Positions 29,839 through 38,980 of a DNA stretch of 64,000 nucleotides are shown piece after piece. Source of the stretch: Pseudonocardia sp. T1-2H (lineage in GTDB: Bacteria > Actinomycetota > Actinomycetes > Mycobacteriales > Pseudonocardiaceae); NCBI RefSeq assembly GCF_038039215.1, contig NZ_JBBPCL010000001.1, forward strand, positions 992,001 to 1,056,000, read 5' to 3'. Each line of letters begins with the position of its first letter. The stretch's first letter is position 1. A program made the translations under genes and the position numbers. The notes below the pieces were generated by a model. That model worked only from the letters and a program-made list of their open reading frames with translations, made no database searches and was not told where the DNA came from.

Positions 29839-31045
29839 GTGCCCCCTTCCCAGACGTCCGACCACATCCCCGGCCCCGGCGAGCCCCTCGGCCTGGAGGA
29901 GGTGGCGCCGTCCGGTCCGCTCGCCGGCCTCGTCGTCGCGGACTTCTCCCGGGTGCTCGCCGGCCCCTACGCCACGATGATGCTGGCGGACCTCGGGGCC
30001 ACGGTCGTCAAGGTCGAGAACGCCGGCGGCGACGACACCCGCACCTGGATGCCCCCGGTGCACGACGGGCCGGACGGCCCGATGTCCACCTACTACCTCT
30101 CGATCAACCGGAACAAGCACTCGATCGTGCTGGACCTCGACGACCCCGAGGACCTCGCCGACGCACACCGGCTCAGCGCCCGCGCCGACGTCATGATCGA
30201 GAACTTCAAGCCCGGCGGGCTGCGCCGGTTCGAGCTGGACTACGACGCCGTCCGCGAGCGCAACGCCTCCGTCGTCTACTGCTCCATCAGCGGTTTCGGC
30301 ACCGCGGGCGGCGCGCACCTGCCCGGGTACGACCTGCTCGTCCAGGCGACGTCCGGGCTGATGAGCCTCACGGGCGAACCCGGGGGGACCCCGTACCGGT
30401 CCGGCGTCGCCGTGTTCGACGTGATGACGGGACTGCACGCCGCGGTCGCGATCCTGGCCGCCCTGCAGCACCGGACCGTGACGGGCGAGGGCCAGCACGT
30501 CGAGACGAACCTGCTGTCGTCCGCGCTGTCCTGCCTGGTCAACCAGACCTCGGCCTACCTCGCGGGCGACGTCGTGCCGAGCCGGATGGGCAACGCACAC
30601 CTGAGCCTGTTCCCCTACGAGCCGCTGCCGACGGGGACGGCGAGCTCATCGTCATCGCCGGGAACGACGGCCAGTTCCGCAGGCTCTGCACCGCCCTGGG
30701 CGCTCCCGGCTCCCCGACGACCCGCGGTTCGCCTCCATGGCGGACCGCACCCGCAACCGGGAGGTGCTGCGCCCGCTACTGCTGGAACGCCTCGCGACGC
30801 GCAGCGCGCAGGAGTGGTTCGACGTCCTGACGGGCGTCGGCGTGCCCTGCGGGCCGATCAACACCGTGGACCAGGGGATCGGGCTGGCGGAGAGCCTCGG
30901 CCTGAACCCGGTCGTGCACCCGGGCGGCGGGGTCGGCGTGGTCCGCAATCCGGTGGACTACTCGCTCACCCCGCCCGACTACCGCCGGACGCCGCCGACG
31001 CTCGGTGCGGACACCGAGGCCGTCAGGGCGTGGCTGAAGGGGTGA
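29839..31045 (+). pseudogene. CaiB/BaiF family CoA-transferase, two frame breaks
   Basis: A type III CoA-transferase: LVVADFSRVLAGPYATMMLADLGATVVKVE at the start (family signature; quoted in two halves LVVADFSRVLAGPY and ATMMLADLGATVVKVE), then YYLSINRNKHSIVLDL and GYDLLVQATSGLMSLTGEP. The frame breaks near 30635 (a G4 run where G5 would keep frame; continues as DGELIVIAGNDGQF) and again near 30708 (CCCGGCTCC where one more G is needed; continues as LPDDPRFASMADRTRN) before running cleanly to the stop at 31045. With two missing G residues restored the protein is ~402 residues, the normal length. Both breaks lie in G/C runs, so errors are likely. Confidence 0.75.
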
Positions 31046-31052
31046 GCGGGGG

Positions 31053-31091
31053 CCGGCCGGGCGGAGTCAGGGGGTGTCTCCGCCCGGCCGG
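31053..31091. terminator. Bidirectional hairpin terminator
   Basis: A perfect 14-bp stem CCGGCCGGGCGGAG (31053-31066) and its complement (31078-31091) with an 11-base loop sits between the convergent CoA-transferase and HtrA-like genes, so it can end both transcripts. Confidence 0.75.
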
Positions 31092-31112
31092 TGATCGTGC
31101 GCGGCCGGGTGC

Positions 31113-32833
31113 TCAGTTGCCGCCGGAGCCCGAACCGCCGGAGCCCGAACCGCCCGAGCCCGAGCCGCCACCGTTGTTGCCGAACGGGTTGAGCCCGCCG
31201 AACGGGTCCCGCTGCTGTGAGGTGGAGCCCCCGCTGCTCGTCGTCGCGCCGGTGTCCTGGATGCTGCCGAGGGTGACGTCGACGGTCCGCGCGGAGGCCC
31301 CGGTGCCGACGGTCAGGGTGACCTTGTCGCCGGGGGAGTAGGCGCCGATCCGGGCGACCAGGTCCGAGAAGTCCCCGACGGAGGCGTCCCCGACCTTCGT
31401 GACGACGTCGCCCTGCTTCAGCCCGGCCGCCTCGGCCGGGCCGCCGGGGGTGACGGCGGCGATGGTGGCGCCCCCGCCCCGGACGGCGACGAGCTGGTGG
31501 AGGCGTTCCCCTGGACCCCGAGCACCGGCTTGGTCGCCTTACCGGTGTTCATGATCTCCTGCGCGACGCGGCGGGCCTGGTCCACCGGGATGGCGAAGCC
31601 GAGGCCGATGCTGCCCGTGCTGCCGCTGCCGGACGTGGCGATCGCGGAGTTGATGCCGACGACCTGGCCGTCCAGGTTCACCAGCGGGCCGCCGGAGTTG
31701 CCCTGGTTGATCGCGGTGTCCGTCTGCAGGCCGTTGTAGACGACGCCGGTGCCGTCCTCGCCCTCGACGGCGACGGTGCGGTTCAGCGCGCTGACGATGC
31801 CGGTGGTCACGGTACCGGTCAGGCCCTGCGGGGACCCGATCGCGACGACCTGCTGGCCGACCTGGACGTCGGAGGTCCGGCCGAGCGTGGCCGCGGTGAG
31901 CCCGGAGACGCCGTTGAGCTTGAGGACGGCGAGGTCGTAGCTCGGCGAGGTACCGACGACCGTCGCGGTGTGCGTCGAGCCGTCCGCCAGCGTCACGCTG
32001 ATCGGCCCGGTCGAGCCCGCCACGACGTGGTTGTTGGTCAGCACGTCCCCGTCGGAGGTCAGGACGACGCCCGAGCCCTCCGCGGTGCCCTGGCCGGTGG
32101 TCACCCGGATGTCGACGGTGCTGGGCATCGCCTTGGCGGCGGCCGCGGCGACCGTGCCGTTCGTGGTGGCGGAGGCGTTCGTCCCGGACGCCGGGGTGCC
32201 GGTCAGCGTGGTGGTGCTGCTGCTGGGGCTGCCGTCCAGCAGCGCGTACGCGCCCCCGAACCCGGCGCCGCCGCCGACGAGGCCGGCGATCAGGGCGGCC
32301 GCGACGATGCCGACCATCGGCCGGGACCTGCGGGGCCGGTCGCCGTCGAGGACGGTGGTGTGACCGCCGGGCGGGTCCGTCGGCCCGCCGGGGCCGCTCG
32401 CGCCGCCCGGGCTCCCGGTGCCCGGCGTGGCAGGGCCCTGCTGGGCGCCCGCGTAGGGGCCGTAGGCCGGGGCGCCGTAGGGCGCGCCGTGGCCCTGCTG
32501 CCCACCGTATCCGTAGGCGCCGTAGCGGGCCTGCGCCGCGTACTGCTGCGATCCGTACTGCTGTCCGCCGTACTGGCCCGGAGTGTGTGGCTGGGTCGTG
32601 TACGGGCTGTAGGAGCCCGCTGCCGACGCGGCGTGCACCGCGGTGGGGCGGTCCGCGCCGTCGGTGCCGTTGACCGCACCCTCGGCCTTCTCGCCCACGG
32701 GCTGCGCGGGCGAGGCGACGACATCGGTCGGCCCGTCGATGGGGTCGTTCTGCTGGGTCCGGGTGTCCCGTGCCCTGGTGGCGTCCGCAACGTCCCCATC
32801 GGGCCGGGTCTGCCCCCGCTGCTCGTCGGTCAT
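31113..32833 (-). pseudogene. HtrA/DegP-like membrane serine protease with PDZ domain, frameshifted
   Basis: A ~570-residue extracytoplasmic quality-control protease. A long Gln/Gly/Tyr-rich cytoplasmic region (QYGGQQYGSQQYAAQ) precedes one membrane helix (MVGIVAAALIAGLVGGGAGF). The trypsin-like domain has His in TNNHVVAG, Asp in SYDLAVLKL and Ser in GNSGGPL. The PDZ domain (TIAAVTPGGPAEAAGLKQGD) lies in a different frame: near 31475 one G appears missing from a G run. After it the protein ends in a Gly/Ser-rich tail with repeated SGSGG. ATG 32833 is the start. The break sits in homopolymeric G/C, so the gene is probably whole in the organism. Confidence 0.8.
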
Positions 32834-32868
32834 GGCACAAGTGTGAGGCCCGAGTCTGAGACGTTCCT

Positions 32869-33219
32869 GTGCACGTCCTGGGAATCCGTGCTCAGTACGG
32901 CAGGGCAGCGGGTGGACGCCGCGGCCCGGCACCCCGAGTGGAGGCGGAGGAGGGCACCGGGCTGCCGGCGCTGCGCGAGCGGGCGTGGCAGCTCGTGCAG
33001 CTCCGGATGGATCTCGCGGCGGCCCTGGACCCGTTCGGGAACCTGATCGCCCTGCGCCGCGGGGGCGCGACCTGGGAGCTGATCGGGAAGGCCGCGGGCG
33101 TGAGCCGGCAGTCCGCGCACGAGCGCTGGCCCGCCCGGGTCACGGAGGTTCTGGACCGCTACGGCACGGGGGAGGAGGCCGGCCCGATCGCGGACGGCGA
33201 GGCCGGCCTTCCCGCCTGA
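32869..33219 (+). CDS. Small helix-turn-helix protein
   Basis: Up to 116 residues. The recognisable part is the second half: LRERAWQLVQLRMDLAAALD, then LRRGGATWELIGKAAGVSRQ, SAHERW, a helix-turn-helix of the sigma-region-4/AsnC-like kind seen in small actinobacterial DNA-binding proteins. The N-terminus is uncertain; GTG 32938 would give a 93-residue protein beginning with EAEEGTGLPALRER and is at least as plausible as GTG 32869. It diverges from the HtrA-like gene and might regulate it. Confidence 0.6.
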   Translation: MHVLGIRAQYGRAAGGRRGPAPRVEAEEGTGLPALRERAWQLVQLRMDLAAALDPFGNLIALRRGGATWELIGKAAGVSRQSAHERWPARVTEVLDRYGTGEEAGPIADGEAGLPA

Positions 33220-34386
33220 TCAGAGGAGTTCGACGATGGTGGCGTTCGCGGTGCCGCCGCCCTCGCACATGGTCTGCAAGCCGTAGCGGATGTCGCTGTT
33301 GCGCATGTGGTGCAGCAGTCGGGTCATCAGGATCGTGCCGGACGCGCCGAGCGGGTGGCCGACGGCGATCGCGCCGCCGAGGGGGTTGAGCACCTTGTCG
33401 TCGGCGCCCAGCTCGGCCTGCCAGGCCAGCGGGACGGGGGCGAAGGCCTCGTTGACCTCGAACGCGCCGATGTCGGCGACCGACAGGCCGCTCTTCTTGA
33501 GCACCTTCTGCGTCGCCGGGATCGGGCCCGTCAGCATCATCAACGGGTCCGCGCCGCTGACCGCACCGGAGTGGTAGCGCGCGATCGGGGTCAGCCCCAG
33601 GTCCTTCGCCTTCTCGGCGGACATGATCAGCGTGGCGGACGCGCCGTCGGAGATCTGCGAGGCGTTGCCCGCGTGGATCACGCCGTGCTCGTTGAAGGAC
33701 GGCTTGAGCTTCGCCAGCGTGTCCGGGGTGGTGCCGCGGCGCAGGCCCTCGTCCGCGGTGAAGTCCGGGTGGCCGGGGATCGGGGCCAGTTGGCCGTCGA
33801 AGGCGCCGGAGTCGATCGCGGCGGCGGCCAGCTCATGGCTGCGCGAGGAGTACTCGTCCAGGCGCCGGCGGGTGAATCCCCACTTCGCGGCGATCCGCTC
33901 GGCGCCGATGCCCTGGTTGAAGTCCTCGCCGGGGAACTCGCCGCCGGTCAGGTCCACGGCGTAGCGCTCGCGCACCAGCGGGCCGTAGGGGCGGCCGAGG
34001 TCCCGGCCGGCGCCCAGCGGCACCCGGGTCATGGCCTCGACGCCCCCGGCGACGACGACGTCGTACTGCCCGGACATCACCATCCCGGCCGCGAAGTCGA
34101 ACGACGACTGGCTCGACCCGCAGGCCCGGTTGATCGTCACACCGGGCACGGTCTCCGGCCAGCCCGCGGCGAGGACGGCGTAGCGGCCGATCTGCGCCGC
34201 CTGGTCCCCGACCTGGTTCACGCAGCCCCACACGACGTCGTCGATCACGTTCGGGTCGATGCCGGTGCGCTCCTGCAGGGCGCGCAGCACGTACGCGGAG
34301 AGGTCGACGGGGTGCACGTCGGCCAGCGAACCCTTCCGCTTGCCGATGGGGGTGCGGACCGCGTCGACGATGACGGCCTCGGCCAT
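33220..34386 (-). CDS. Acetyl-CoA C-acyltransferase (thiolase)
   Basis: A 388-residue degradative-type thiolase: N-terminal VIVDAVRTPIGKRKGSL, active-site Cys89 in NRACGSSQ, FEVNEAFAPVPLAW, the histidine in VGHPLGASG and the second cysteine in MCEGGGTANA. It cleaves 3-ketoacyl-CoA with CoA at the end of beta-oxidation, or runs in reverse. ATG 34386 follows GAGGAG. It stands alone between the HTH gene and the riboswitch region. Confidence 0.95.
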   Translation of the reverse strand: MAEAVIVDAVRTPIGKRKGSLADVHPVDLSAYVLRALQERTGIDPNVIDDVVWGCVNQVGDQAAQIGRYAVLAAGWPETVPGVTINRACGSSQSSFDFAAGMVMSGQYDVVVAGGVEAMTRVPLGAGRDLGRPYGPLVRERYAVDLTGGEFPGEDFNQGIGAERIAAKWGFTRRRLDEYSSRSHELAAAAIDSGAFDGQLAPIPGHPDFTADEGLRRGTTPDTLAKLKPSFNEHGVIHAGNASQISDGASATLIMSAEKAKDLGLTPIARYHSGAVSGADPLMMLTGPIPATQKVLKKSGLSVADIGAFEVNEAFAPVPLAWQAELGADDKVLNPLGGAIAVGHPLGASGTILMTRLLHHMRNSDIRYGLQTMCEGGGTANATIVELL

Positions 34387-34464
34387 GGGGTACTCCTCGG
34401 AGATTCGGGCCCAACTTAACGAACGTACGGCACAGGGTGGCTCTCCTGAACGTAGGTCGTGCCC

Positions 34465-34497
34465 GGGCCGAACGCCAGGCTCGGGGGCATTCGGCCC
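34465..34497. other. GC-rich hairpin upstream of the riboswitch
   Basis: Arms GGGCCGAACGCC (34465-34476) and GGCATTCGGCCC (34486-34497) pair at 11 of 12 positions around a 9-base loop. It lies between the divergent thiolase and GDT1-like genes, upstream of the riboswitch core. It could be a regulatory hairpin of either transcript or a stray palindrome. Confidence 0.35.
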
Positions 34498-34570
34498 CCG
34501 GGCCGGCATGAAGCAGCTCATACGATCGGGCCCGGCGGGGACAGGCCTGGATCGATGCGGTAGCGTCGGT

Positions 34571-34693
34571 CGCAGCGAAGGGGAGTAGCTCTCAACGCCG
34601 CGGTCGACATACTGGCGAGTCACCTCGCCCGGCCGCGCGGCCTGTCCACCACCAGGCGAGCGAGACCTTCGATCCGACATGGTCGGATCGAAG
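34571..34693 (+). promoter_or_regulatory. yybP-ykoY (Mn2+-sensing) riboswitch
   Basis: The hallmark GGGGAGTAGC is present at 34580-34589, the partner segment GCGAGACC at 34660-34667, and the basal helix P1 can form between GAAGG (34577-34581) and CCTTC (34666-34670). Between them lie two GC-rich arms (including CGACATACTGGCGAG), as in the four-way junction of this class. Directly after, TTCGATCCGAC (34668-34678) and its perfect complement (34682-34692) make an 11-bp hairpin that shares TTC with P1, so the two are mutually exclusive and could be the expression switch. The class is known to bind Mn2+ and to control metal-efflux genes, including the UPF0016/GDT1 family, which is exactly the gene 50 bases downstream. 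Confidence 0.85.
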
Positions 34694-34741
34694 AGGCCCC
34701 TATTCCTCTCCGGTCCGGCCCTGAGATCGAGGGGTTGGACC

Positions 34742-36011
34742 GTGCACGACGTCCTGTTCGCGTTCGCGCTGAGCTTCGGGGTCATCTTCGTCGCCGAGCT
34801 CGGCGACAAGTCGCAGCTCATGGCTCTGACGTTCGCGACCCGCTACAAGACATGGCCGGTACTCATCGGCATCACGATCGCCACGTCGCTCGTCCACCTG
34901 GTGTCCGTGGCCATCGGTTTCGGCCTCGGCTCGTCGCTGCCCACGGGCTGGATCGCGCTCGTCGCGGCCATCGCCTTCTTCGGTTTCGGCGCGTGGACCT
35001 TGCGTGGTGACTCGCTCACCGACGAGGAGGAGGCGAAGGCCGGGCGCAGGGCGCGCTCCGCCGTCGTCGCCGTGTCGGTGGCGTTCTTCCTGGCCGAGCT
35101 CGGCGACAAGACGATGCTCGCCACGATCACCCTGGCCACCCAGCACGGCTGGTTCGGCGTCTGGCTCGGCTCCACGCTCGGCATGGTCGTCGCGGACGCG
35201 CTCGCGATCGTCGTCGGCCGCCAGCTGGGCAAGCGGCTGCCGGAGAAGACGATCCGCTACGGCGCCTCGGTGCTGTTCGTGCTGTTCGGCGCCGTGCTGC
35301 TGGTCGACTCGATCGGGCAGCTCAGCGGTCGCCCCGCCTGGGACGTCGTGGCCGGGGCGCTCAACCACCACCTCGCGGGCTGGATCGCGCTGGCGCTCGG
35401 CGTCGTCACGATCGTGGGCGGGGCGTACGGCCGCCGGTGGGCGCGGGCCGGTGCGCGGCGCTCGCCGCTCGCCGCCGGGGTGGGCTCCCCGGCGTGGTGG
35501 TCCCGGGTGCTCTTCGGGCTCGCCCTGTTGCTCGGCCTGGCGGCGCCGCTGCTCGTGGCGGCGGACGTCATCCAGCCGTTCCAGCTGTTCAGCCGGCCCA
35601 GCTACGTCGTGGTCGGGGCGGGTGTCCTGCTCCTCGGTCTCGCGTTGCTGCTGGCCTCGCTCGCGCAGCTGGGCTCGGCGCGCAGGCGCGGCGGCGCGCC
35701 GCTCGCGCTCGCCACGAGCGGCCTCTACTCGCGGGTGCGCTACCCCGCGTTCACCGGCATGATCGTGGCGACGGCGGGCCTGCTGGTGATGGTGCCCACC
35801 GCGCTCGCGCTGCTCGCGACGGTGCTCATCGTCGTCGCGGTGCAGATCCAGGCGCGCGGGGTGCGGGAGCCGGGCCTGAGCCGGGAAGCTCGGGGAGGAC
35901 TACGCGAACTACGTGGCCCGCACCGGCCGCTTCCTGCCGCGGGTCCGCCCGCCGGAGCCCGAGCACACCCCGGGGATGCCGGCGGACACGGACCGCCAGC
36001 GCGTGGGCTGA
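34742..36011 (+). pseudogene. TMEM165/GDT1 (UPF0016) cation transporter fused to an isoprenylcysteine-methyltransferase-like domain, frameshifted
   Basis: Residues ~1-195 are a complete UPF0016 protein with both signature repeats (FVAELGDKSQLMALTFA and FLAELGDKTMLATITLA), predicted to export Mn2+ or Ca2+. With no stop or clear start between, the frame continues into four hydrophobic helices and the methyltransferase-like motif TSGLYSRVRYPAFTGMI of the ICMT/PEMT family. Near 35883 the frame breaks in AGCCGGGAAGCTC; one extra G removed gives KLGEDYANYVARTGRFLP and the stop at 36009-36011. GTG 34742 is preferred over ATG 34679, which lies in the riboswitch hairpin loop. A GTG within GVGSPAWW could instead start a separate second gene. 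Confidence 0.75.
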
Positions 36012-36027
36012 GCCCCGGACCGGCACG

Positions 36028-36064
36028 GAGAAGGGCCACCTCAGGTCGTGAGGTGGCCCTTCTC
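36028..36064. terminator. Bidirectional 16-bp hairpin terminator
   Basis: GAGAAGGGCCACCTCA (36028-36043) pairs perfectly with 36049-36064 around the loop GGTCG. It lies between the convergent GDT1-fusion and DszC-like genes. Confidence 0.85.
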
Positions 36065-36075
36065 GTCGTCCCGGG

Positions 36076-37308
36076 TCAGGAGTACCAGGTCGGCTCCGGG
36101 AGCTCGTCGCGCAGCAGGAAGGCCCCCACCTCGCGGCGCTTGTAGGCCACCGGGTCGTGCAGGGTGTGGGTGCGGACGTTGCGCCAGAACCGGTCGAAGC
36201 CGAGCGCGGCGGTGGTGGAGCGGGCGCCCAGGCCCTCGAAGATCCCCGCGGTGATCTCCAGCGCGACCTCGGTGGCCCGCGCCTTCACCGCCGCGACCCG
36301 CACCTCGTGCTCGCCGCGCTGCCGCTCGGTCACGTTCCAGGCGTCGCGGTGGATCGCGAGCCCCTCCTGCGCCACCTGGTCCGCCAGCGCCTCGACGGCC
36401 CACAGCTTCGACGCGTAGTCCCCGTAGAGGTCCAGCTGGTACGGCTCGTCGACGGCCCGGTCCGCGTCGCTGTGCAGCCAGGAGCGGGCGCTGGTGCGGG
36501 TGTACCCGGCCCCGGTCTCGAGCGCCCCGCGGGCGATGCCGAGGTAGAAGTTGACGAACACGAGCTGGATCGTCGGCACGTTGAGCGTGTTGTAGACCCG
36601 CGGCCGGAAGGTCCGGTCGACGAAGCCGGCCGCTGCCTCCCACGGCACCTGGACCTCGGAGATCGTGACCCCGCCGCTCTCGGTGAGCCGCTGGCCGATG
36701 TTGTCCCAGTCGTCGTGGAACGCGATACCGGGCTGGTCGCTGGGCACGATCGCGAAGACGTGCGTGTCCGTGCCTTCGAGGACGCCCTCGAGCACGGTCA
36801 CGTCGGAGACCCTGCTGCCCGTGGAGAAGGACTTCCGGCCGTTGTAGACGAGGTGGTCGCCCGCGTCCCGGATCACCACGTCCGCGTCGCGGGGGTTGAC
36901 CGCGCCGCCGAAGAACCAGCGGTTGCGGGTGGCGTCCGCCTCGACGGCGGCGATCTGCTCGGGCGTGCCGACCAGACGCGCGGCCCAGAACCAGAGGTAG
37001 TGGTAGCCGAGGAGCTGGCCGATGGAGCCGTCGCCCGCGGCGACCTCGCGGACGACCCGGTAGGCGAGCGGCCACTCCTGGCCCGCGCCGCCGTGCTCGA
37101 CGGGGCCGAGCAGGGTGACGAGGCCGGAGTCCTTCAGCAGCGCGACCTCGTCGTAGGGGGTGGCGCCGGCCCTGTCGCGGGCGGCCGCATCGGCCTCCAG
37201 GATCTCGCGCACCTCGCGGGCCCGGGCGACCCACCCGTCGGCGGAGGTGGGTACGGGGTGGGTGGCCCAGGCGGGAGCGGCGGTCCGGTCGTTCTCGATC
37301 GTCGTCAC
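36076..37308 (-). CDS. DszC-like flavin monooxygenase (acyl-CoA dehydrogenase fold)
   Basis: A 410-residue member of the acyl-CoA-dehydrogenase-fold monooxygenases. Its closest recognisable relatives are the Rhodococcus dibenzothiophene monooxygenase DszC and sulfur-acquisition SfnB proteins: shared stretches are AADGSxGxLxGYH (here AAGDGSIGQLLGYH), FVNFYLGIARGALE and the near-identical FDRFWRNVRTHTLHDPVAYK. Enzymes of this group use FMNH2 and O2 to oxygenate sulfides or sulfoxides. With SfnG encoded upstream on the same strand it probably belongs to an organosulfur-scavenging unit. The actual substrate is unknown. Confidence 0.85.
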   Translation of the reverse strand: MTTIENDRTAAPAWATHPVPTSADGWVARAREVREILEADAAARDRAGATPYDEVALLKDSGLVTLLGPVEHGGAGQEWPLAYRVVREVAAGDGSIGQLLGYHYLWFWAARLVGTPEQIAAVEADATRNRWFFGGAVNPRDADVVIRDAGDHLVYNGRKSFSTGSRVSDVTVLEGVLEGTDTHVFAIVPSDQPGIAFHDDWDNIGQRLTESGGVTISEVQVPWEAAAGFVDRTFRPRVYNTLNVPTIQLVFVNFYLGIARGALETGAGYTRTSARSWLHSDADRAVDEPYQLDLYGDYASKLWAVEALADQVAQEGLAIHRDAWNVTERQRGEHEVRVAAVKARATEVALEITAGIFEGLGARSTTAALGFDRFWRNVRTHTLHDPVAYKRREVGAFLLRDELPEPTWYS

Positions 37309-37700
37309 GGTTCACGTGCCTTTCGGGGTGATTTCGGGCAGGCGGAAAGAGGCCTTTCGCGCACGTCGCGAAACGCCGGGAAAAGGAATGGAGAATTTGT
37401 TCCGGCGGGCGGGGGGACGACACCGCCGACCGGAGTGCGCAGAGGAGTTCAGCTCAGGAAGACGTCACCGAGCTGCGAAGATGTGGCGCGCGAGGGTGCA
37501 GGTCCCGCGGTCGGTACTACCGACAGGCGGTGGACACCGCACGAAACAGATCGACGTGACGTCGACGGGTGAGTTCCTGCGTAACCACGATCTCTACTCT
37601 CGTGAAGAACGGGAGGAATGTCAAGCGCGGGAAAGAAGCGACGGCCGGTGGGAATTGCCCACCGGCCGTCACGGGCAGTGCTTTGTGCCGGGCCGGCAGC
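37309..37700. promoter_or_regulatory. Intergenic region between sfnG and the dszC-like gene
   Basis: This 392-bp gap has no gene. It contains the sfnG terminator hairpin (37640-37670), a perfect palindrome GTCGGTA-C-TACCGAC (37510-37524) and a TGACGTC word (37557-37563). The same TGACGTC occurs upstream of sfnG at 38921-38927 (inside TGACG-N6-CGTCA), so both sulfur genes may answer to one regulator. No SAM-riboswitch consensus was seen. Confidence 0.45.
37640..37670 (-). terminator. Terminator after sfnG
   Basis: GACGGCCGGTGGG (37640-37652) pairs perfectly with 37658-37670 around a 5-base loop, 31 bases beyond the sfnG stop, with an AT-poor tail as is usual in this genome. Confidence 0.8.
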
Positions 37701-38825
37701 TCAGCGTGCGGCGGTGACCAGCTCGCGCGCGCCGAGGGCGGCCTCCTTCTCGCGGATGATCGGCAGCACGTGCCGGCCGAAGTACTCGACCTCCTCCTGG
37801 AAGTGGAGGTAGCCGAGCAGCAGCAGGTTCGCGCCGCGCCGCTTGTACTCGATCGCGCGGTCCGCGATCTGCTCGGGCGTGCCGATGAGCTGGGTGCGGA
37901 AACCGTCGTTGTACTGGACGAGGTCGGAGAACGACGAGTCCGCCCACATGCCGCGCTTGTCCCCGGTGGAGTTCCCGGCCTGCTGCACAGCGTCCCGGAA
38001 GCCCTCGACGGCGGGCTTGTTGGCCTTGGCGATGATCTCGCGGAGGGTCTCGCGGGCCTCCTTCTCGGAGTCGCGGGCGATCATGAAGCCGTTGAGCCCG
38101 AACCTCGGCGTCCGGCCCACCTCGGCGGCGTGCGCGTTCACCTCGGCGACCTGCTCGGAGAAGCCCTCGTAGTCCTTGCCGTTGCTGAAGTACCAGTCGG
38201 ACACGCGCCCGCCGTTGCGCCGGGCCGCGGTGGAGTTCCCGCCCTGGAAGATCTCGGGGTGCGCCCGGCCGGGGACGGCGAGCGGCTTGGGCTTCAGGTC
38301 GTAGTCGTGGATCCGGTAGAAGTCGCCCCGGAACTCCGCGCAGTCGCTGGTCCAGATCTCGCGCAGGACCCGGATGAACTCCTCGGACCGGCGGTAGCGC
38401 TCGTCGTGCTCGAGCCACGGCTCGCCGAGAGCGGTGAACTCGTCCTTGAGCCAGCCGCTGACCACGTTGACGGCGACGCGGCCGCCGGAGAGGTGGTCCG
38501 CGGTGGCGACCCACTTCGCGAGCACCGCGGGCTGCCAGAGTCCGGGGTGGACGGCGGCGATCACCTTGAGCCGCTCGGTGGCGAGCAGCAGGGCGAGGGA
38601 GAAGCTGGTGGACTCGTGCTGGTGGTCCGCGCCGTAGCTGGCCATGTAGCGGACCTGGGACAGCGCGTACTCGAAGCCGTTGTCCTCGGCGGTCCGCGCC
38701 AGCTTCTTGTTGTACTCGTAGCCCCAGTCGGTGCGCTGCTCGATGGTGCTGGTGACGAGGCCACCGCTGACGTTGGGCACCCAGTAGGCGAACTTCAGGG
38801 GCTCGTTCGCGGGCGTGTCGGACAC
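37701..38825 (-). CDS. sfnG: Dimethyl-sulfone monooxygenase SfnG (LLM-class, FMNH2-dependent)
   Basis: A 374-residue luciferase-like monooxygenase. The N-terminal block FAYWVPNVSGGLVTSTIEQR is a near-signature of SfnG, followed by DWGYEYNKKLARTAEDNGFE and the FMN-phosphate region NVVSGWLKDEF. SfnG converts dimethyl sulfone to methanesulfinate with FMNH2 and O2, part of sulfur scavenging under sulfate limitation. GTG 38825 follows AGGAG with a 6-base gap. No flavin reductase is adjacent; the DszC-like gene lies downstream on the same strand, past a terminator, so it probably has its own promoter. Confidence 0.92.
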   Translation of the reverse strand: MSDTPANEPLKFAYWVPNVSGGLVTSTIEQRTDWGYEYNKKLARTAEDNGFEYALSQVRYMASYGADHQHESTSFSLALLLATERLKVIAAVHPGLWQPAVLAKWVATADHLSGGRVAVNVVSGWLKDEFTALGEPWLEHDERYRRSEEFIRVLREIWTSDCAEFRGDFYRIHDYDLKPKPLAVPGRAHPEIFQGGNSTAARRNGGRVSDWYFSNGKDYEGFSEQVAEVNAHAAEVGRTPRFGLNGFMIARDSEKEARETLREIIAKANKPAVEGFRDAVQQAGNSTGDKRGMWADSSFSDLVQYNDGFRTQLIGTPEQIADRAIEYKRRGANLLLLGYLHFQEEVEYFGRHVLPIIREKEAALGARELVTAAR

Positions 38826-38980
38826 AGAGTTCTCCTGTGGAAAGGGGGTCAGGTACGCGAGGGTCGTGAGGTGCGCGGAGCTATCGACACGCGCAGGAGA
38901 CGACGCGCAGCTGATCCACATGACGTCTGCGCGTCAAGGGAGTCCTGGCCACGACACGACTCGACCAGACGGGGTAGCCC

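Noticed and set aside
30601..30740. Programmed frameshifting in the CoA-transferase.
   Set aside because: Two breaks 70 bases apart, no slippery heptamer or stimulatory structure, and no family precedent; missing G residues in G/C runs explain both.
34679..34741. ATG 34679 as the start of the GDT1-like protein.
   Set aside because: It lies in the loop of the riboswitch hairpin; the family N-terminus begins at GTG 34742 (VHDVLFAFALSFG).
37309..37700. A SAM-type riboswitch before the sulfur genes.
   Set aside because: No SAM-I, SAM-II or SAM-IV consensus core was found; only palindromes and a terminator are seen.
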